Assembly (NCBI GenBank): GCA_937138495.1
Contig: CAKZPE010000032.1
Span: 1 to 64,000 of the forward strand
Source of the DNA: an uncultured Oceanospirillaceae bacterium
GTDB lineage: Bacteria > Pseudomonadota > Gammaproteobacteria > Pseudomonadales > Balneatricaceae
DNA: 64,000 nt
Direction of reading: 5' to 3'
The position numbers were made by a program, and so were the translations under genes. Shown one piece after another: positions 27,478 through 35,778 of this stretch. Position 1 is the first letter of the stretch. Each line of letters starts with the position of its first letter. The notes below the pieces were generated by a model. It worked only from the letters and a program-made list of their open reading frames with translations, made no database searches and was not told the origin of the DNA.

Positions 27478-27740
27478 TCCCCTTCTGTGCAGCCGAGCAG
27501 CGCAGTTTTTGTATGGCTAAGCGTATGCATTGTCTGAGGGCGCGGAGCGGCCGAGTTTGCAGAAGCGCATACAAAAATGAGCAGCGCAGGGCATCCGGCG
27601 AAGCCGGACAAACAGTGGGGCCGCGTTTGGATTCTTAAGGCCTTTGCGCGGTTCCAAAGGCCTTGAGTCGCGTTAGCGAAAAAGGTCATCCCAAGATAAG
27701 CATTAGCATCAAAACAAAGAAAAACACCCAACCATCAGCC
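27478..27740 (-). repeat. Structured repeat, copy 2 (inverted relative to 25505-25767)
   Basis: Read on the minus strand this is the partner of copy 1, with the same 263-bp length and the same three helices. Here the first helix is AAGGCCTTTG with CAAAGGCCTT (plus-strand 27637-27646 and 27655-27664). The third is TTTTTGTATG with CATACAAAAA (27506-27515 and 27568-27577). The third-helix arms are 52 bases apart in both copies. Compared with copy 1, both helices have changed sequence while keeping ten perfect pairs each. Confidence 0.88.
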
Positions 27741-27928
27741 CTTTTTTACATCGCAGAATTTCCCGAAAAGGGAAAAGATCATCCCAACTATCAGTCCCTT
27801 TTCTTAAAGCAACTCTGCATAGAGAAAAACAACACGTCGCTTATGCATAATGACTATGCAAAAACTGACCTGTACCTCAGCACCCCCCTGCGGCAAGATA
27901 TTCCGACGTATCCCAAGGAGCCCCCGAT

Positions 27929-28855
27929 ATGACAGCAGCGACACAATCCGCCGCCGACCGCAAGTTACTGGGTATCAGCCTGATCGTCATTGCCGTTTTT
28001 ATGATGTCGGTTCAGGATGCGCTGGTTAAGCACTACAGCGGTGATTTGTCCCTCTGGCAGATCTTTACCTTGCGGGGCGTGCTGGCCATACCGCTGTTGT
28101 TACTGGTGGCCATGCTGATGCGTCAGCAGCAGAACATCTGGCAGGATGCGATACAGAAATGGGCGCTGATCCGTTCAGCATTTATGGTGCTGATGTACAT
28201 TTCTCTGTATGCGGCCATTCCTTTTCTGAGTCTGTCGGTCATTGCGGCCGGTTTTTATACCGGGCCGATTTTTGTCACTCTTTTATCGGCGTTTGTGCTC
28301 GGCGAGCCGGTGACCCGGCGGGGCTGGCTAGCGATAGGGATGGGCTTCTGCGGCGTGCTGGTGATCCTTCAGCCGGGCGGTGATGCCTTTACCGCCTGGG
28401 CGCTGATCCCGGTGTTTGGTGGGCTGATGTATGCCCTGACGAACGTCACCACCCGCAGTAAGTGTCAGACCATGCCGATGGCGGCGCTGGCGCTGTCTTT
28501 AACGGTGATGTTGCTGTTGCTGGGGGCGGTGTTCAGCCTGATTCTGTATTACTGGCAGGGCTTTGGCGGTGCGGCCGAACAATTGCCGTTTTTGTTAGGA
28601 CAGTGGAGTGAAACAGGTTGGACGCAGTGGCTGTTATTTCTGGTGCTGGCGTTTCTGACCATAGGGATCAGCATTACGCTGGTGGGGGCGTATCAGGTTG
28701 CGCCACCGCCATTGGTAGCAACCTTTGACTACAGCTATCTGGTGTTTGTCGGTGTCTGGGATTTTCTGTTTTTTAATACGGCACCTAACGTGACGACCCT
28801 GTGTGGCATGCTGCTGATTATCGCTGCCGGGCTGCTGGTAACTGTGAAGCGCTAG
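27929..28855 (+). CDS. DMT superfamily (EamA) transporter
   Basis: This 308-residue protein has about ten hydrophobic helices in two EamA repeats (residues 14-140 and 160-305). Typical features are the QDALVKHYSG start of the first repeat, the KWALIRSAFMVLMYISLYAAI helix region and GEPVTRRGWLAIGMGFCGVLVIL closing the first half. Such proteins export or exchange small metabolites, often amino acids; no specificity is visible. AAGGAG precedes the ATG. Its TAG stop overlaps the TAG stop of the convergent YiiX-like gene in a shared CTAG. It lies just outside repeat copy 2. Confidence 0.88.
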   Translation: MTAATQSAADRKLLGISLIVIAVFMMSVQDALVKHYSGDLSLWQIFTLRGVLAIPLLLLVAMLMRQQQNIWQDAIQKWALIRSAFMVLMYISLYAAIPFLSLSVIAAGFYTGPIFVTLLSAFVLGEPVTRRGWLAIGMGFCGVLVILQPGGDAFTAWALIPVFGGLMYALTNVTTRSKCQTMPMAALALSLTVMLLLLGAVFSLILYYWQGFGGAAEQLPFLLGQWSETGWTQWLLFLVLAFLTIGISITLVGAYQVAPPPLVATFDYSYLVFVGVWDFLFFNTAPNVTTLCGMLLIIAAGLLVTVKR

Positions 28856-29766
28856 CCCGGCGTTTTATCCGCAGCGACTTCTACCCGGATTGCTGCCGCT
28901 TCCATATCAGCCTGCGCCTGCAGACTGGCGGTGTTTGCCATGCCACCAACCGGTTCGGCAACGGGCACCTGCTCAGTACTGATGGCTTCTTCAGCAGGGT
29001 GAGGTTCAACCCAGTTAATGGCGTGGTGATCAAAGCCACTCTGAACCATGGGTTTGATCACTTCAAAGTAGGGTGAAACGTCGAAATCCCGGGGGGTAAA
29101 CAGGCTGGGATCACGGTGGCGATGCATGCGTTGGTAATGGCTGATCCGTTCAGCATCTTCGGGGTTTTCGTAAATGATATCTGGCAGGATCGGGTATTTG
29201 ATGGACTGAAACGCCTGTGCGATCAGTGAAGAGCAGATCGCCCGGGTGGGGTCTCCGCTGCCCAGCGTCAGGGCTTTACGCCGCCATTTCGTCGGGATCG
29301 GTGGCGTGGGTATCAGATAACGAGCCAGATCGAAGATGTTTTTCAGGTCATAGCTGTCGCCGATGCGGGTGACCGCGAACTGAATAACCTGATTAATCTC
29401 ACTTTCTGATAAGCCGATGGGTCTGCAGATGCGGCTGTGCAGGGTTTCATAGGCGCTCAGTGGGAGGACTCTGACCCCGTACTCGATATCGGCTTCCAGC
29501 AGTGACAGGGGTTCGATACCTGCGTCGAGGTCTTCCTGGCTGCTGAGATGGTCGCCGATATAGAGTGCGGCATGCGACCAGGTGGACTGGGAAAGGTATT
29601 TGATACTGGTGCTGAAGTGGCTGGTGCCTTCGACCAGTAAAATGTCCCCTTTGCGTAATGTTCTTTGTAACAGTGCCGGATTACTGGTGGGAAATAACTC
29701 CTCGGTATCGTGGGGCTTAGCGAGGAAATGTGCCAGTTTGCGGCCAATATAACTGAACAGCAACAC
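28852..29766 (-). CDS. YiiX-like permuted NlpC/P60 cysteine hydrolase
   Basis: This 304-residue protein has the circularly permuted papain-like (YiiX/YaeF, NlpC/P60-related) layout. It opens with RKGDILLVEG and the catalytic-type histidine SHAALYIG (His65), then Glu91 in LLEAD, and a later cysteine ICSSLIAQAF (Cys178). Permuted members hydrolyse amide or thioester bonds, in some cases on lipids; the substrate here is unknown. The last 60 residues are alanine and glutamate-rich and look disordered. A GTG start at 29766 with AGAGGG upstream is used. There is no signal peptide, though a short hydrophobic N-terminus is present. Confidence 0.8.
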   Translation of the reverse strand: MLLFSYIGRKLAHFLAKPHDTEELFPTSNPALLQRTLRKGDILLVEGTSHFSTSIKYLSQSTWSHAALYIGDHLSSQEDLDAGIEPLSLLEADIEYGVRVLPLSAYETLHSRICRPIGLSESEINQVIQFAVTRIGDSYDLKNIFDLARYLIPTPPIPTKWRRKALTLGSGDPTRAICSSLIAQAFQSIKYPILPDIIYENPEDAERISHYQRMHRHRDPSLFTPRDFDVSPYFEVIKPMVQSGFDHHAINWVEPHPAEEAISTEQVPVAEPVGGMANTASLQAQADMEAAAIRVEVAADKTPG

Positions 29767-29869
29767 CGTAATACCCTCTTTTTTTACAGGTTACTTTAAG
29801 CTTAGCAGGCGTCACCCAGAGTGGTGGGTAAAAAAGAGAAATTTCTTGTTAGCACGGTGGTTAGCCGGG

Positions 29870-30358
29870 TTACCTCAGACTATATCTGCCGGGGGCTGCA
29901 GGGGTGTTTTCAGCGATGTTTTTTTCCATACCAAAAATGTCACCTTCGCGCATTTTGATCAGAAAACCGGCCCGGTCATAGAGTTTCAGTGCCGGATTAC
30001 AGATAAACACCTTCAGGCGCAGGTACTCACAATTGTGCTGCCGGGCCAGCTTTTCTGTTTCCTGCAATGCCCAGCTGCCAGCGCCTTTTCCCTGCCACCC
30101 CGGGATGATCTGCAATTCGCGGATGTAGGCGTTGCGGTTATACAGGGACAGGCTGAGCAGACCAATGGGGGTATTGTTCTGGCAGATACTGTAGTTGCTG
30201 CGGTGAGGCCAGTTCTGATCAAAGGTCTGCTGATTCCAGACCATGGCGTATTTGCGGTAATAGTCGCCCATGTTGCTGCAAATCAGCCGGGCAGCAAAGC
30301 GCCGGTGGTCTTCGCTGTTGTCCAGACGTTTCAGGTGAAAGGGCGCTAAGGTTTGCAT
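29870..30358 (-). CDS. GNAT family N-acetyltransferase
   Basis: This 162-residue acetyltransferase shows the GNAT acetyl-CoA-binding motif A as IREL QIIPGWQGKGAG (Q-x-x-G-x-G type) and motif B around NPALKLYDRAGF. The N-terminal half includes DYYRKYAMVWNQ, common in small-molecule GNATs. The acceptor is unknown. No ribosome-binding site is obvious before the ATG at 30358. It diverges from the LysR gene at 30466 across 107 bases and might be its target. Confidence 0.85.
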   Translation of the reverse strand: MQTLAPFHLKRLDNSEDHRRFAARLICSNMGDYYRKYAMVWNQQTFDQNWPHRSNYSICQNNTPIGLLSLSLYNRNAYIRELQIIPGWQGKGAGSWALQETEKLARQHNCEYLRLKVFICNPALKLYDRAGFLIKMREGDIFGMEKNIAENTPAAPGRYSLR

Positions 30359-30465
30359 GGGGGTTATCTTAGAGCGGTGATTTAGCCCTGTAAAACCGTT
30401 TTTATACTTGTCGCGGACGCCGCTTTGGTTGATAGTTGCAGCACCTGTACCGATGAGAATTTCAC

Positions 30466-31446
30466 GTGCTGAAGAATGAAAAGTTTGCTGAGCTGAGCGC
30501 CCTTAAAACTTTTGTTGCCATTGCTGAGTCAGAAACCATTACTCAGGCCGCAGAACGGCTGGGCATTACCCAGTCAGCTGTATCCCAGACACTCAAGCAA
30601 CTGGAAACCCTGTTTGCGGTGCCGCTGGTGGTGCGCCGTGCCCGGCCAACCCGGCTGACCCTCAGCGGTCAGGTGCTGTTGCGCTATGCCCGGCAGTTAC
30701 TGGGAGAAAGCCAGCAAATGATGGCAGCGGTACAGCTGGCTTCCAGCGAGGGGCTGGACCGGTTGCGGCTGGGGATGATTGATTCCTTTGCAGATGTTGC
30801 CGCTCAGAAAGTCATGGAGCAGCTGGCCAGTTCGGCCCGTAAATTATCCTTGCGTACCGGCATGATGGCGCCCCTGAAAGACGCATTGCTGGAGCGTGAC
30901 ATCGATATTCTGATCACCAGTGACCAGATGCAGCAGCATCCGGAACTGGAAGTTCATCCGGTATTACGGGATCCCTTTGTGCTGGTCGTGGCCGATGAAC
31001 ATGTGAAAACCTATGGCCGGGATATCCGTACTCTGGTGCAGTCGTTGCCCTGTATCAGTTATAACCGGGAACTGAGGTTGGGCAGTCTGACCCAGCTGAT
31101 TGCCCGTCGCATCGGGGTGGAACAGGCGGTCCGTTATGAACTGGACAGCACCACGACGCTGCTGCAGTTTGTCCAGAGTGGTCAGGGCTGGGCATTTGTG
31201 CCCACCATGAGCCTGTTGCAAAACCCGTTATTACTGAAAGGGGTGACGACCCTGCCAATTACCCCCGGCAGCCATGCCCGTTATATTTTCCTGCTGGCCC
31301 GGCGTGAAGAGCTGGGCACTTTACCGCTGGAAATTACCCGCATCTGCCGGGATATTTACGATAACCAGCTGGTCCCGCAGCTACCGGCTGAAATCGACTG
31401 GTTACCCCGGGAAGCCTACAGCGTGGAAGACTTCCCGCCGTATTGA
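30466..31446 (+). CDS. LysR family transcriptional regulator
   Basis: This 326-residue LysR protein has the N-terminal winged helix SALKTFVAIAESETITQAAE with RLGITQSAVSQTLKQLETL, and a periplasmic-binding-like effector domain from about residue 95 (LRLGMIDSFADVAAQKV). A GTG start at 30466 follows GATGAGA. Its targets could be the divergent GNAT gene or the MmgE/StcD genes downstream. No effector can be named. Confidence 0.88.
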   Translation: MLKNEKFAELSALKTFVAIAESETITQAAERLGITQSAVSQTLKQLETLFAVPLVVRRARPTRLTLSGQVLLRYARQLLGESQQMMAAVQLASSEGLDRLRLGMIDSFADVAAQKVMEQLASSARKLSLRTGMMAPLKDALLERDIDILITSDQMQQHPELEVHPVLRDPFVLVVADEHVKTYGRDIRTLVQSLPCISYNRELRLGSLTQLIARRIGVEQAVRYELDSTTTLLQFVQSGQGWAFVPTMSLLQNPLLLKGVTTLPITPGSHARYIFLLARREELGTLPLEITRICRDIYDNQLVPQLPAEIDWLPREAYSVEDFPPY

Positions 31447-31483
31447 TTGGATCGTTTTTTCTGAAAACTATTATCATCGATAA

Positions 31484-31503
31484 TTCGTACTTCACCGTAC
31501 GAA
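31484..31503 (+). promoter_or_regulatory. Inverted repeat TTCGTAC-N6-GTACGAA
   Basis: Exact 7-base arms (31484-31490 and 31497-31503) lie 38 bases after the LysR stop. This could be a weak hairpin at the end of the LysR transcript or an operator for genes to the right; no T run follows. Confidence 0.35.
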
Positions 31504-31578
31504 AAGTCTTTGATCTTGCTCAGGATATGCTTCTTGTCTCCTCCTACCTTCCCCGAACAGAAACGAAGAGTTCTGAGC

Positions 31579-31596
31579 TGTCCAACGCGTTGGACA
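31579..31596 (+). promoter_or_regulatory. Perfect 18-bp palindrome, candidate operator
   Basis: TGTCCAACGCGTTGGACA is fully symmetric and lies 84 bases before the small ORF at 31680. Its form, with a central CG and no loop, fits a TetR or LacI-type binding site better than an RNA hairpin. No such regulator gene is in the window. Confidence 0.45.
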
Positions 31597-31679
31597 ACTG
31601 CTGCTTAAATAATTAACTCGCACTATAGATATGAATAATCGCAATCCTGCGAAATTCAATTTATGTGGAGGTTCTTCAA

Positions 31680-31910
31680 ATGGAAGTAATTCAGGTAATA
31701 CAGACGTTTCAGATAATCGTTAACGGTAGTGTTATTGAGTTTAATGGCGAATTTAAAGCACAGGCTGCATCGGCTCACATTAAGCTGAAAGTAGATAAAG
31801 AAGCTTTTATGAATATTCTGGAACTGTTTGATAAACAGCTAAAATTCAACTGGTATTATCCGCTGGCTCAGGTTACGGCGTATATTATTTGCCGGTTAGT
31901 GGCGTGTTAA
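31680..31910 (+). CDS. Small protein of unknown function (76 aa)
   Basis: The ATG at 31680 has a strong GGAGG eight bases upstream, which is the main support for this gene. The product has 76 residues, with a beta-rich first half (VIQTFQIIVNGSVIEFNGEF), a predicted helix (DKEAFMNILELFDKQL) and a hydrophobic end (YYPLAQVTAYIICRLVAC) with two cysteines. I recognise no family. It is AT-rich relative to the next gene and lies between an 18-bp palindrome and the MmgE/PrpD gene. Confidence 0.6.
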   Translation: MEVIQVIQTFQIIVNGSVIEFNGEFKAQAASAHIKLKVDKEAFMNILELFDKQLKFNWYYPLAQVTAYIICRLVAC

Positions 31911-32014
31911 TGTCGTTTAATTATTCTTTTTGACCCCTGCTGATTGGGTAAGGTCGAAGCTGCTACAGCTGTATGTAACAGCTGCCGACTGACGTTCAGA
32001 GAAGAATAATTACC

Positions 32015-33406
32015 ATGACCTTTCAGACGACTAATCAGACAAGCCTTCAGACGCCTCTTGATACGGCCGGTTCTGCGACTCCCAGACACGGTGCCTGCCT
32101 GGATTTTATCCATAACCTGAATTTTGATGCGCTGCCGGAGGCGGTCATTCAGCAGGCGAAAATCTGTTTGCTGGATTTATTAGGTGTGGCCGCGGCCGGG
32201 CAAAGTACCCGGCTGAGCCGGATCATGTCCGGTTTTGTGCAGAGCCAGTATCCCGGGGATATTCCGTTGCTGTTTGAGGGGGCCAGTGCCAGTGCCTGCG
32301 GCTCGGCGCTGTATGGCGCGATGCTGATCGACAGTGTGGATGCCCATGACGGTCAGGTACTGACCAAAGGGCATGTGGGGGTGACTGTGCTGCCGGCAAT
32401 GCTGAGCCAGATCTGTGCGAAGCCGGTCGATGGTAAAGAGCTGCTGACGACGCTGGTGATGGGCTATGAAATTGCTACCCGGGCGGGCATTGCCCTGCAT
32501 GCGACGGCTGATGACTATCATACTTCGGGGGCCTGGAACGGTCTGGCGGCAGCGGCCGTGGTAGCGCGGTTACGCGGTCTGGATGCCGATAAAACCTGGG
32601 AAGCCATCGGCAGCGCTGAGTTTTATGGTCCGCGCAGTCAGATGATGCGCTGCATTGATTACCCGACCATGGTGAAGGACGGTTCTGGCTGGGGCGCGCT
32701 GGCAGGAGTCAGTTGCGCGTTAATGGCTGAGCACGGCTTTACCGGTGCGCCGGCAATTACCATCAGCGATGAACAGGTAACAGATATCTGGGGGGATCTG
32801 GGGCAGCGCTGGTATATTCTCGAACAGTATTTTAAAGCCTATCCGGTGTGCCGCTGGGCACAGCCGGCGGTAGAAGCTGTCCGGCAGATTGGCAGCGAGC
32901 AATCGCTGAATCCGGATGATATCGCTGAAATTCATATTCATACTTTCCATCAGGGCGCGCGTTTGCATGTGAAGCACCCGGATACCACCGAACAGGCGCA
33001 GTATAGCCTGCCGTTTTCGGTTGCCTCTGCGGTGCTGGACGGGGTGGTGACGGCAGAAGCGGTGGCAGAAACAGATTCCGGGCTGGGAGATGCCCGCCGG
33101 CAGGCGCTCAGTGGTAAGGTGATCACCCATGAAGTAGCGGAATATGACGCGCTGTTTCCGGCAGAGCGCTGGGCTCATGCCCGTATCGTACTGAATGACG
33201 GCACTGAGCTGGCATCTGAGCCCTGCATTGCCCGGGGGAATCCGGAAAACCCGCTGACGGAAGACGAGATCATCAGTAAATTCCATACTCTGGCTGGCCC
33301 TTATGTGGCGGACACGCGCCGCCAGAATATAGCGGAACTGTCGATGAACCTGCAGGCGCTGGACAGCGATGAAATTGTTGCCTATCTGGCGCTTTTGAAA
33401 GATTAA
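32015..33406 (+). CDS. MmgE/PrpD family protein
   Basis: This 463-residue protein has the MmgE/PrpD all-helical domain (VIQQAKICLLDLLGVAAAG, DSVDAHDGQVLTKGHVGVTV, GYEIATRAGIAL) and the C-terminal lid domain (KAYPVCRWAQPAVEAV, then QYSLPFSVASAVLDG). Family members include 2-methylcitrate dehydratase, cis-aconitate decarboxylase and iminodisuccinate epimerase. The absence of prpB and prpC nearby argues against propionate catabolism. Its neighbour is an N-methyl amino acid demethylase-like gene, so it may act on a dicarboxylate or imino acid in the same pathway. The reaction is not assignable from sequence. Confidence 0.85.
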   Translation: MTFQTTNQTSLQTPLDTAGSATPRHGACLDFIHNLNFDALPEAVIQQAKICLLDLLGVAAAGQSTRLSRIMSGFVQSQYPGDIPLLFEGASASACGSALYGAMLIDSVDAHDGQVLTKGHVGVTVLPAMLSQICAKPVDGKELLTTLVMGYEIATRAGIALHATADDYHTSGAWNGLAAAAVVARLRGLDADKTWEAIGSAEFYGPRSQMMRCIDYPTMVKDGSGWGALAGVSCALMAEHGFTGAPAITISDEQVTDIWGDLGQRWYILEQYFKAYPVCRWAQPAVEAVRQIGSEQSLNPDDIAEIHIHTFHQGARLHVKHPDTTEQAQYSLPFSVASAVLDGVVTAEAVAETDSGLGDARRQALSGKVITHEVAEYDALFPAERWAHARIVLNDGTELASEPCIARGNPENPLTEDEIISKFHTLAGPYVADTRRQNIAELSMNLQALDSDEIVAYLALLKD

Positions 33407-33462
33407 ACCCTTTCAATGCCTGTATGCGACAGCTTTGTAAGCCATGCGACGACCCCTGACAG

Positions 33463-33490
33463 GCCTGCCGCGGCAGGCTTGTTGGTTGTG
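33463..33490 (+). terminator. Terminator-like palindrome after the MmgE/PrpD gene
   Basis: GCCTGCCG (33463-33470) is directly followed by its complement CGGCAGGC (33471-33478) and a T/G-rich tail. It lies 57 bases after the stop and may limit read-through into the next gene. Confidence 0.5.
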
Positions 33491-33597
33491 CGTGCAATGC
33501 ATATATTCGGAGATATAAGAAGAAGGTTCCGCACAGGGTAGCCAAAGTACTGTTGTGCAGGGGGCCTGTATAAAAATACCCGTATGGCAGTGCGCAC

Positions 33598-35643
33598 ATG
33601 GCGATAACTAAACGTACCGATCCGCTCCTGACACCTTTTCAGCTGCGGCACCTTACTCTCCGTAACCGGATTTTCAGCTCAGCTCATGCACCGTCTTATG
33701 TGGAAGGCGGGCATCCCCGGGACCGCTACCGGCTTTACCATGAAGAGAAAGCCAAAGGCGGTGTGGCCCTGACCATGATCGGCGGCTCCACCAATATCGC
33801 CCCCGACAGCCCCTCAGTATTTGGCCAGTTATACGCCGGTGATGATTCCATCATTCCCTGGTTTCAGCAGTTAACTGCCGGCGTACAGCAGCACGGCGCA
33901 GCCATCATGTGTCAGATAACCCACATGGGCCGGCGTACAGTGACCGATGATGGCCACTGGTTACCGGCAATCGGGCCATCAGTATTGCGGGAACGGGCAC
34001 ACCGGGGCTATCCGAAAGCCATGGAGCAGGAAGACATCGACCGGGTGATCAGGCAGTTTTGCGATACGGCCGTGCGCTGTCAGCAGGGCGGTTTTGATGG
34101 CATCGAGCTGTTATCCCATTCCCATTTGCTGGGTCAGTTTCTTTCTCCACTGATTAATACCCGTGAAGACGGCTACGGCGGTAATACCCATAACCGGCTG
34201 CGGTTTGTGACGGAGGTGCTGGATGCCGTCCGGGGGGCGGTTGGTTCGGAGTTTGTAATCGGTATGCGACTGACCGCCGATGAGCTGCTGAAAGGCGGGA
34301 TGGATACAGCAGAGTGTATTCAGATTGCACAGGCTCTGGCGGCGACCGGCCAGCTGGATTTCTTTAACCTGCTGGCGGGCGCACCCTACGACGATCTGGG
34401 GCTGGCGGGCTGGATTCCGCCAATGGGCATGCCCTCTGCAGCCCATCTGAGCATTGTCGGTGAACTGAAACAGGCGGTGGACTTGCCGGTGCTGCATGCC
34501 GGCGGGATTGCGGATATTGCCACTGCCCGGCACGCTATCAACAGCGGTTTGCTGGACATGGTGGGCATGACCCGGGCGCAGATAGCTGACCCGTATCTGG
34601 TGAATAAGCTGACCGCCGGTGAAGAAGATTCCGTGAGGCCCTGTGTAGGCATGGGCTATTGCGTCGACCGGGTGAATCAGGGCAAAGATGCCCTGTGCGG
34701 GCATAACCCGGCTACTGGTCGGGAACAGCAGATGGATCACGTGATTGCCCGCGATACCGGGCAACCGCAGAAAGTGGTGATTGTCGGTGGTGGCCCTGCC
34801 GGGCTGGAAGCGGCACGGGTCTGGGGATTACGCGGCCACCAGGTGGTGATTCTGGAAGCCGGTGACCGTTTGGGCGGCCAGCTGAATCTGGCGGCTAAAG
34901 GCGAAACCCGGGCGCAAATGGCCAGTGTGGCTGAGTGGCTGATTACCCAGGTGGAAACCCTGGGGGTGACCGTGCATTACCACACATATGCAGATGCCGA
35001 ACGGGTATTAGCGGAACAGCCTGACTGGGTCATTGTGGCCACCGGCGGTTTGCCAATGGAACTGGGGTTCAGTGGCGAACAGCACTGCCATACCGGCTGG
35101 GATGTACTGGGCGGAGACCGCTTCAGTGGTGAGGTGCTGCTGTTTGATGAACAGGGCGGTCAGGCCGCTGCCAGTACGGCAGAAGTGCTGGCACTGGCCG
35201 GTTGTGCGGTGCGCTTTGTCACGCCGGATCACAGCCCGCTGCGGGAACTGGGGCCGACCACGCATTCAGTAGCGATGCGCAGCCTGTACGCTAAAGGTGT
35301 TCAGTTTATGGCGGACCATGAACCGGTAAATGTGGTGCCTGAAGCGGGCCGCAAACGGGTCACCCTGCGAAATCTGCTGACAGGATCGGAACAGGATCTG
35401 CTGGTGGACGCAGTGGTCACTGAAAATGCCACTCTGCCTCTTGATGAAGTGTACTTTGAGCTGAAAGCAGCGTCGGTGAATCATGGCCAGTATGATCAGC
35501 AGGCACTGGTAGATGGCCGTTTGGAGTTACCGGCACTGAATCCTGAAGGGCAGTTTACATTGTTGCGCATCGGTGATGCGGTGGCTCACAGGGGCCTGCA
35601 TGCGGCTTTGTACGATGCGCTGCGTTTCAGTCTGCTGGCATGA
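33598..35643 (+). CDS. N-methylproline demethylase-like flavoenzyme (StcD/TMADH family)
   Basis: This 681-residue protein has the old-yellow-enzyme-like TIM barrel plus a C-terminal FAD/NAD domain, as in trimethylamine dehydrogenase and 2,4-dienoyl-CoA reductase. The segments RYRLYHEEKAKGGVALTMIG, CQITHMGRRT, DMVGMTRAQIADP and HNPATGREQQ resemble rhizobial StcD, an N-methylproline demethylase. VVIVGGGPAGLEAARV begins the second domain. The iron-sulphur region has Cys349, Cys355 and Cys367, but Met352 occupies the place of a fourth cysteine in trimethylamine dehydrogenase. It probably demethylates a tertiary N-methylated amino acid. The ribosome-binding site is poor. It converges with the MttB-family gene. 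Confidence 0.85.
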   Translation: MAITKRTDPLLTPFQLRHLTLRNRIFSSAHAPSYVEGGHPRDRYRLYHEEKAKGGVALTMIGGSTNIAPDSPSVFGQLYAGDDSIIPWFQQLTAGVQQHGAAIMCQITHMGRRTVTDDGHWLPAIGPSVLRERAHRGYPKAMEQEDIDRVIRQFCDTAVRCQQGGFDGIELLSHSHLLGQFLSPLINTREDGYGGNTHNRLRFVTEVLDAVRGAVGSEFVIGMRLTADELLKGGMDTAECIQIAQALAATGQLDFFNLLAGAPYDDLGLAGWIPPMGMPSAAHLSIVGELKQAVDLPVLHAGGIADIATARHAINSGLLDMVGMTRAQIADPYLVNKLTAGEEDSVRPCVGMGYCVDRVNQGKDALCGHNPATGREQQMDHVIARDTGQPQKVVIVGGGPAGLEAARVWGLRGHQVVILEAGDRLGGQLNLAAKGETRAQMASVAEWLITQVETLGVTVHYHTYADAERVLAEQPDWVIVATGGLPMELGFSGEQHCHTGWDVLGGDRFSGEVLLFDEQGGQAAASTAEVLALAGCAVRFVTPDHSPLRELGPTTHSVAMRSLYAKGVQFMADHEPVNVVPEAGRKRVTLRNLLTGSEQDLLVDAVVTENATLPLDEVYFELKAASVNHGQYDQQALVDGRLELPALNPEGQFTLLRIGDAVAHRGLHAALYDALRFSLLA

Positions 35644-35673
35644 AAAAAGCCCGTGCAGGACACTGACACGGGC
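35643..35673 (-). terminator. Terminator of the MttB-family gene
   Basis: On the minus strand the stem GCCCGTG/CACGGGC (plus positions 35649-35655 and 35667-35673) is followed by six T. It lies between the two convergent genes and fits rho-independent termination of leftward transcription; the GC stem could also slow transcription from the left. Confidence 0.85.
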
Positions 35674-35778
35674 GTGAAAAAAGCGGGATAGCCTGAGCTG
35701 GACTGATCAGTCCGGCGCAGGGCCTCTGTTACCCGCTTTGGAGTGAGGCTGTGTTTAGGCTGGTTGTTTAGCCGGTGC

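Larger units (their letters stand above)
27355..27928. other. Intergenic region with a tandem 28-mer and repeat copy 2
   Basis: This 574-bp stretch carries the 28-bp tandem duplication (27380-27435), the second structured repeat (27478-27740) and about 190 bp of AT-rich leader before the DMT transporter gene, whose ATG at 27929 is preceded by AAGGAG. No supported gene lies here; an 89-codon frame over the repeat was rejected. Confidence 0.6.

Noticed and set aside
25505-27740. Reading the two inverted repeats as ends of an insertion sequence.
   Set aside because: No transposase gene lies between or beside them, and neither inner gene resembles one; a non-autonomous element remains possible and is reported as a finding.
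27663-27932. An 89-codon frame over repeat copy 2 and the DMT transporter leader.
   Set aside because: It begins inside the structured repeat, is not conserved in copy 1 and overlaps the ribosome-binding site of the transporter.
32015-33406. Calling the MmgE/PrpD protein 2-methylcitrate dehydratase.
   Set aside because: No prpB, prpC or acnD lies nearby, and the family includes several other reactions, so only the family was named.
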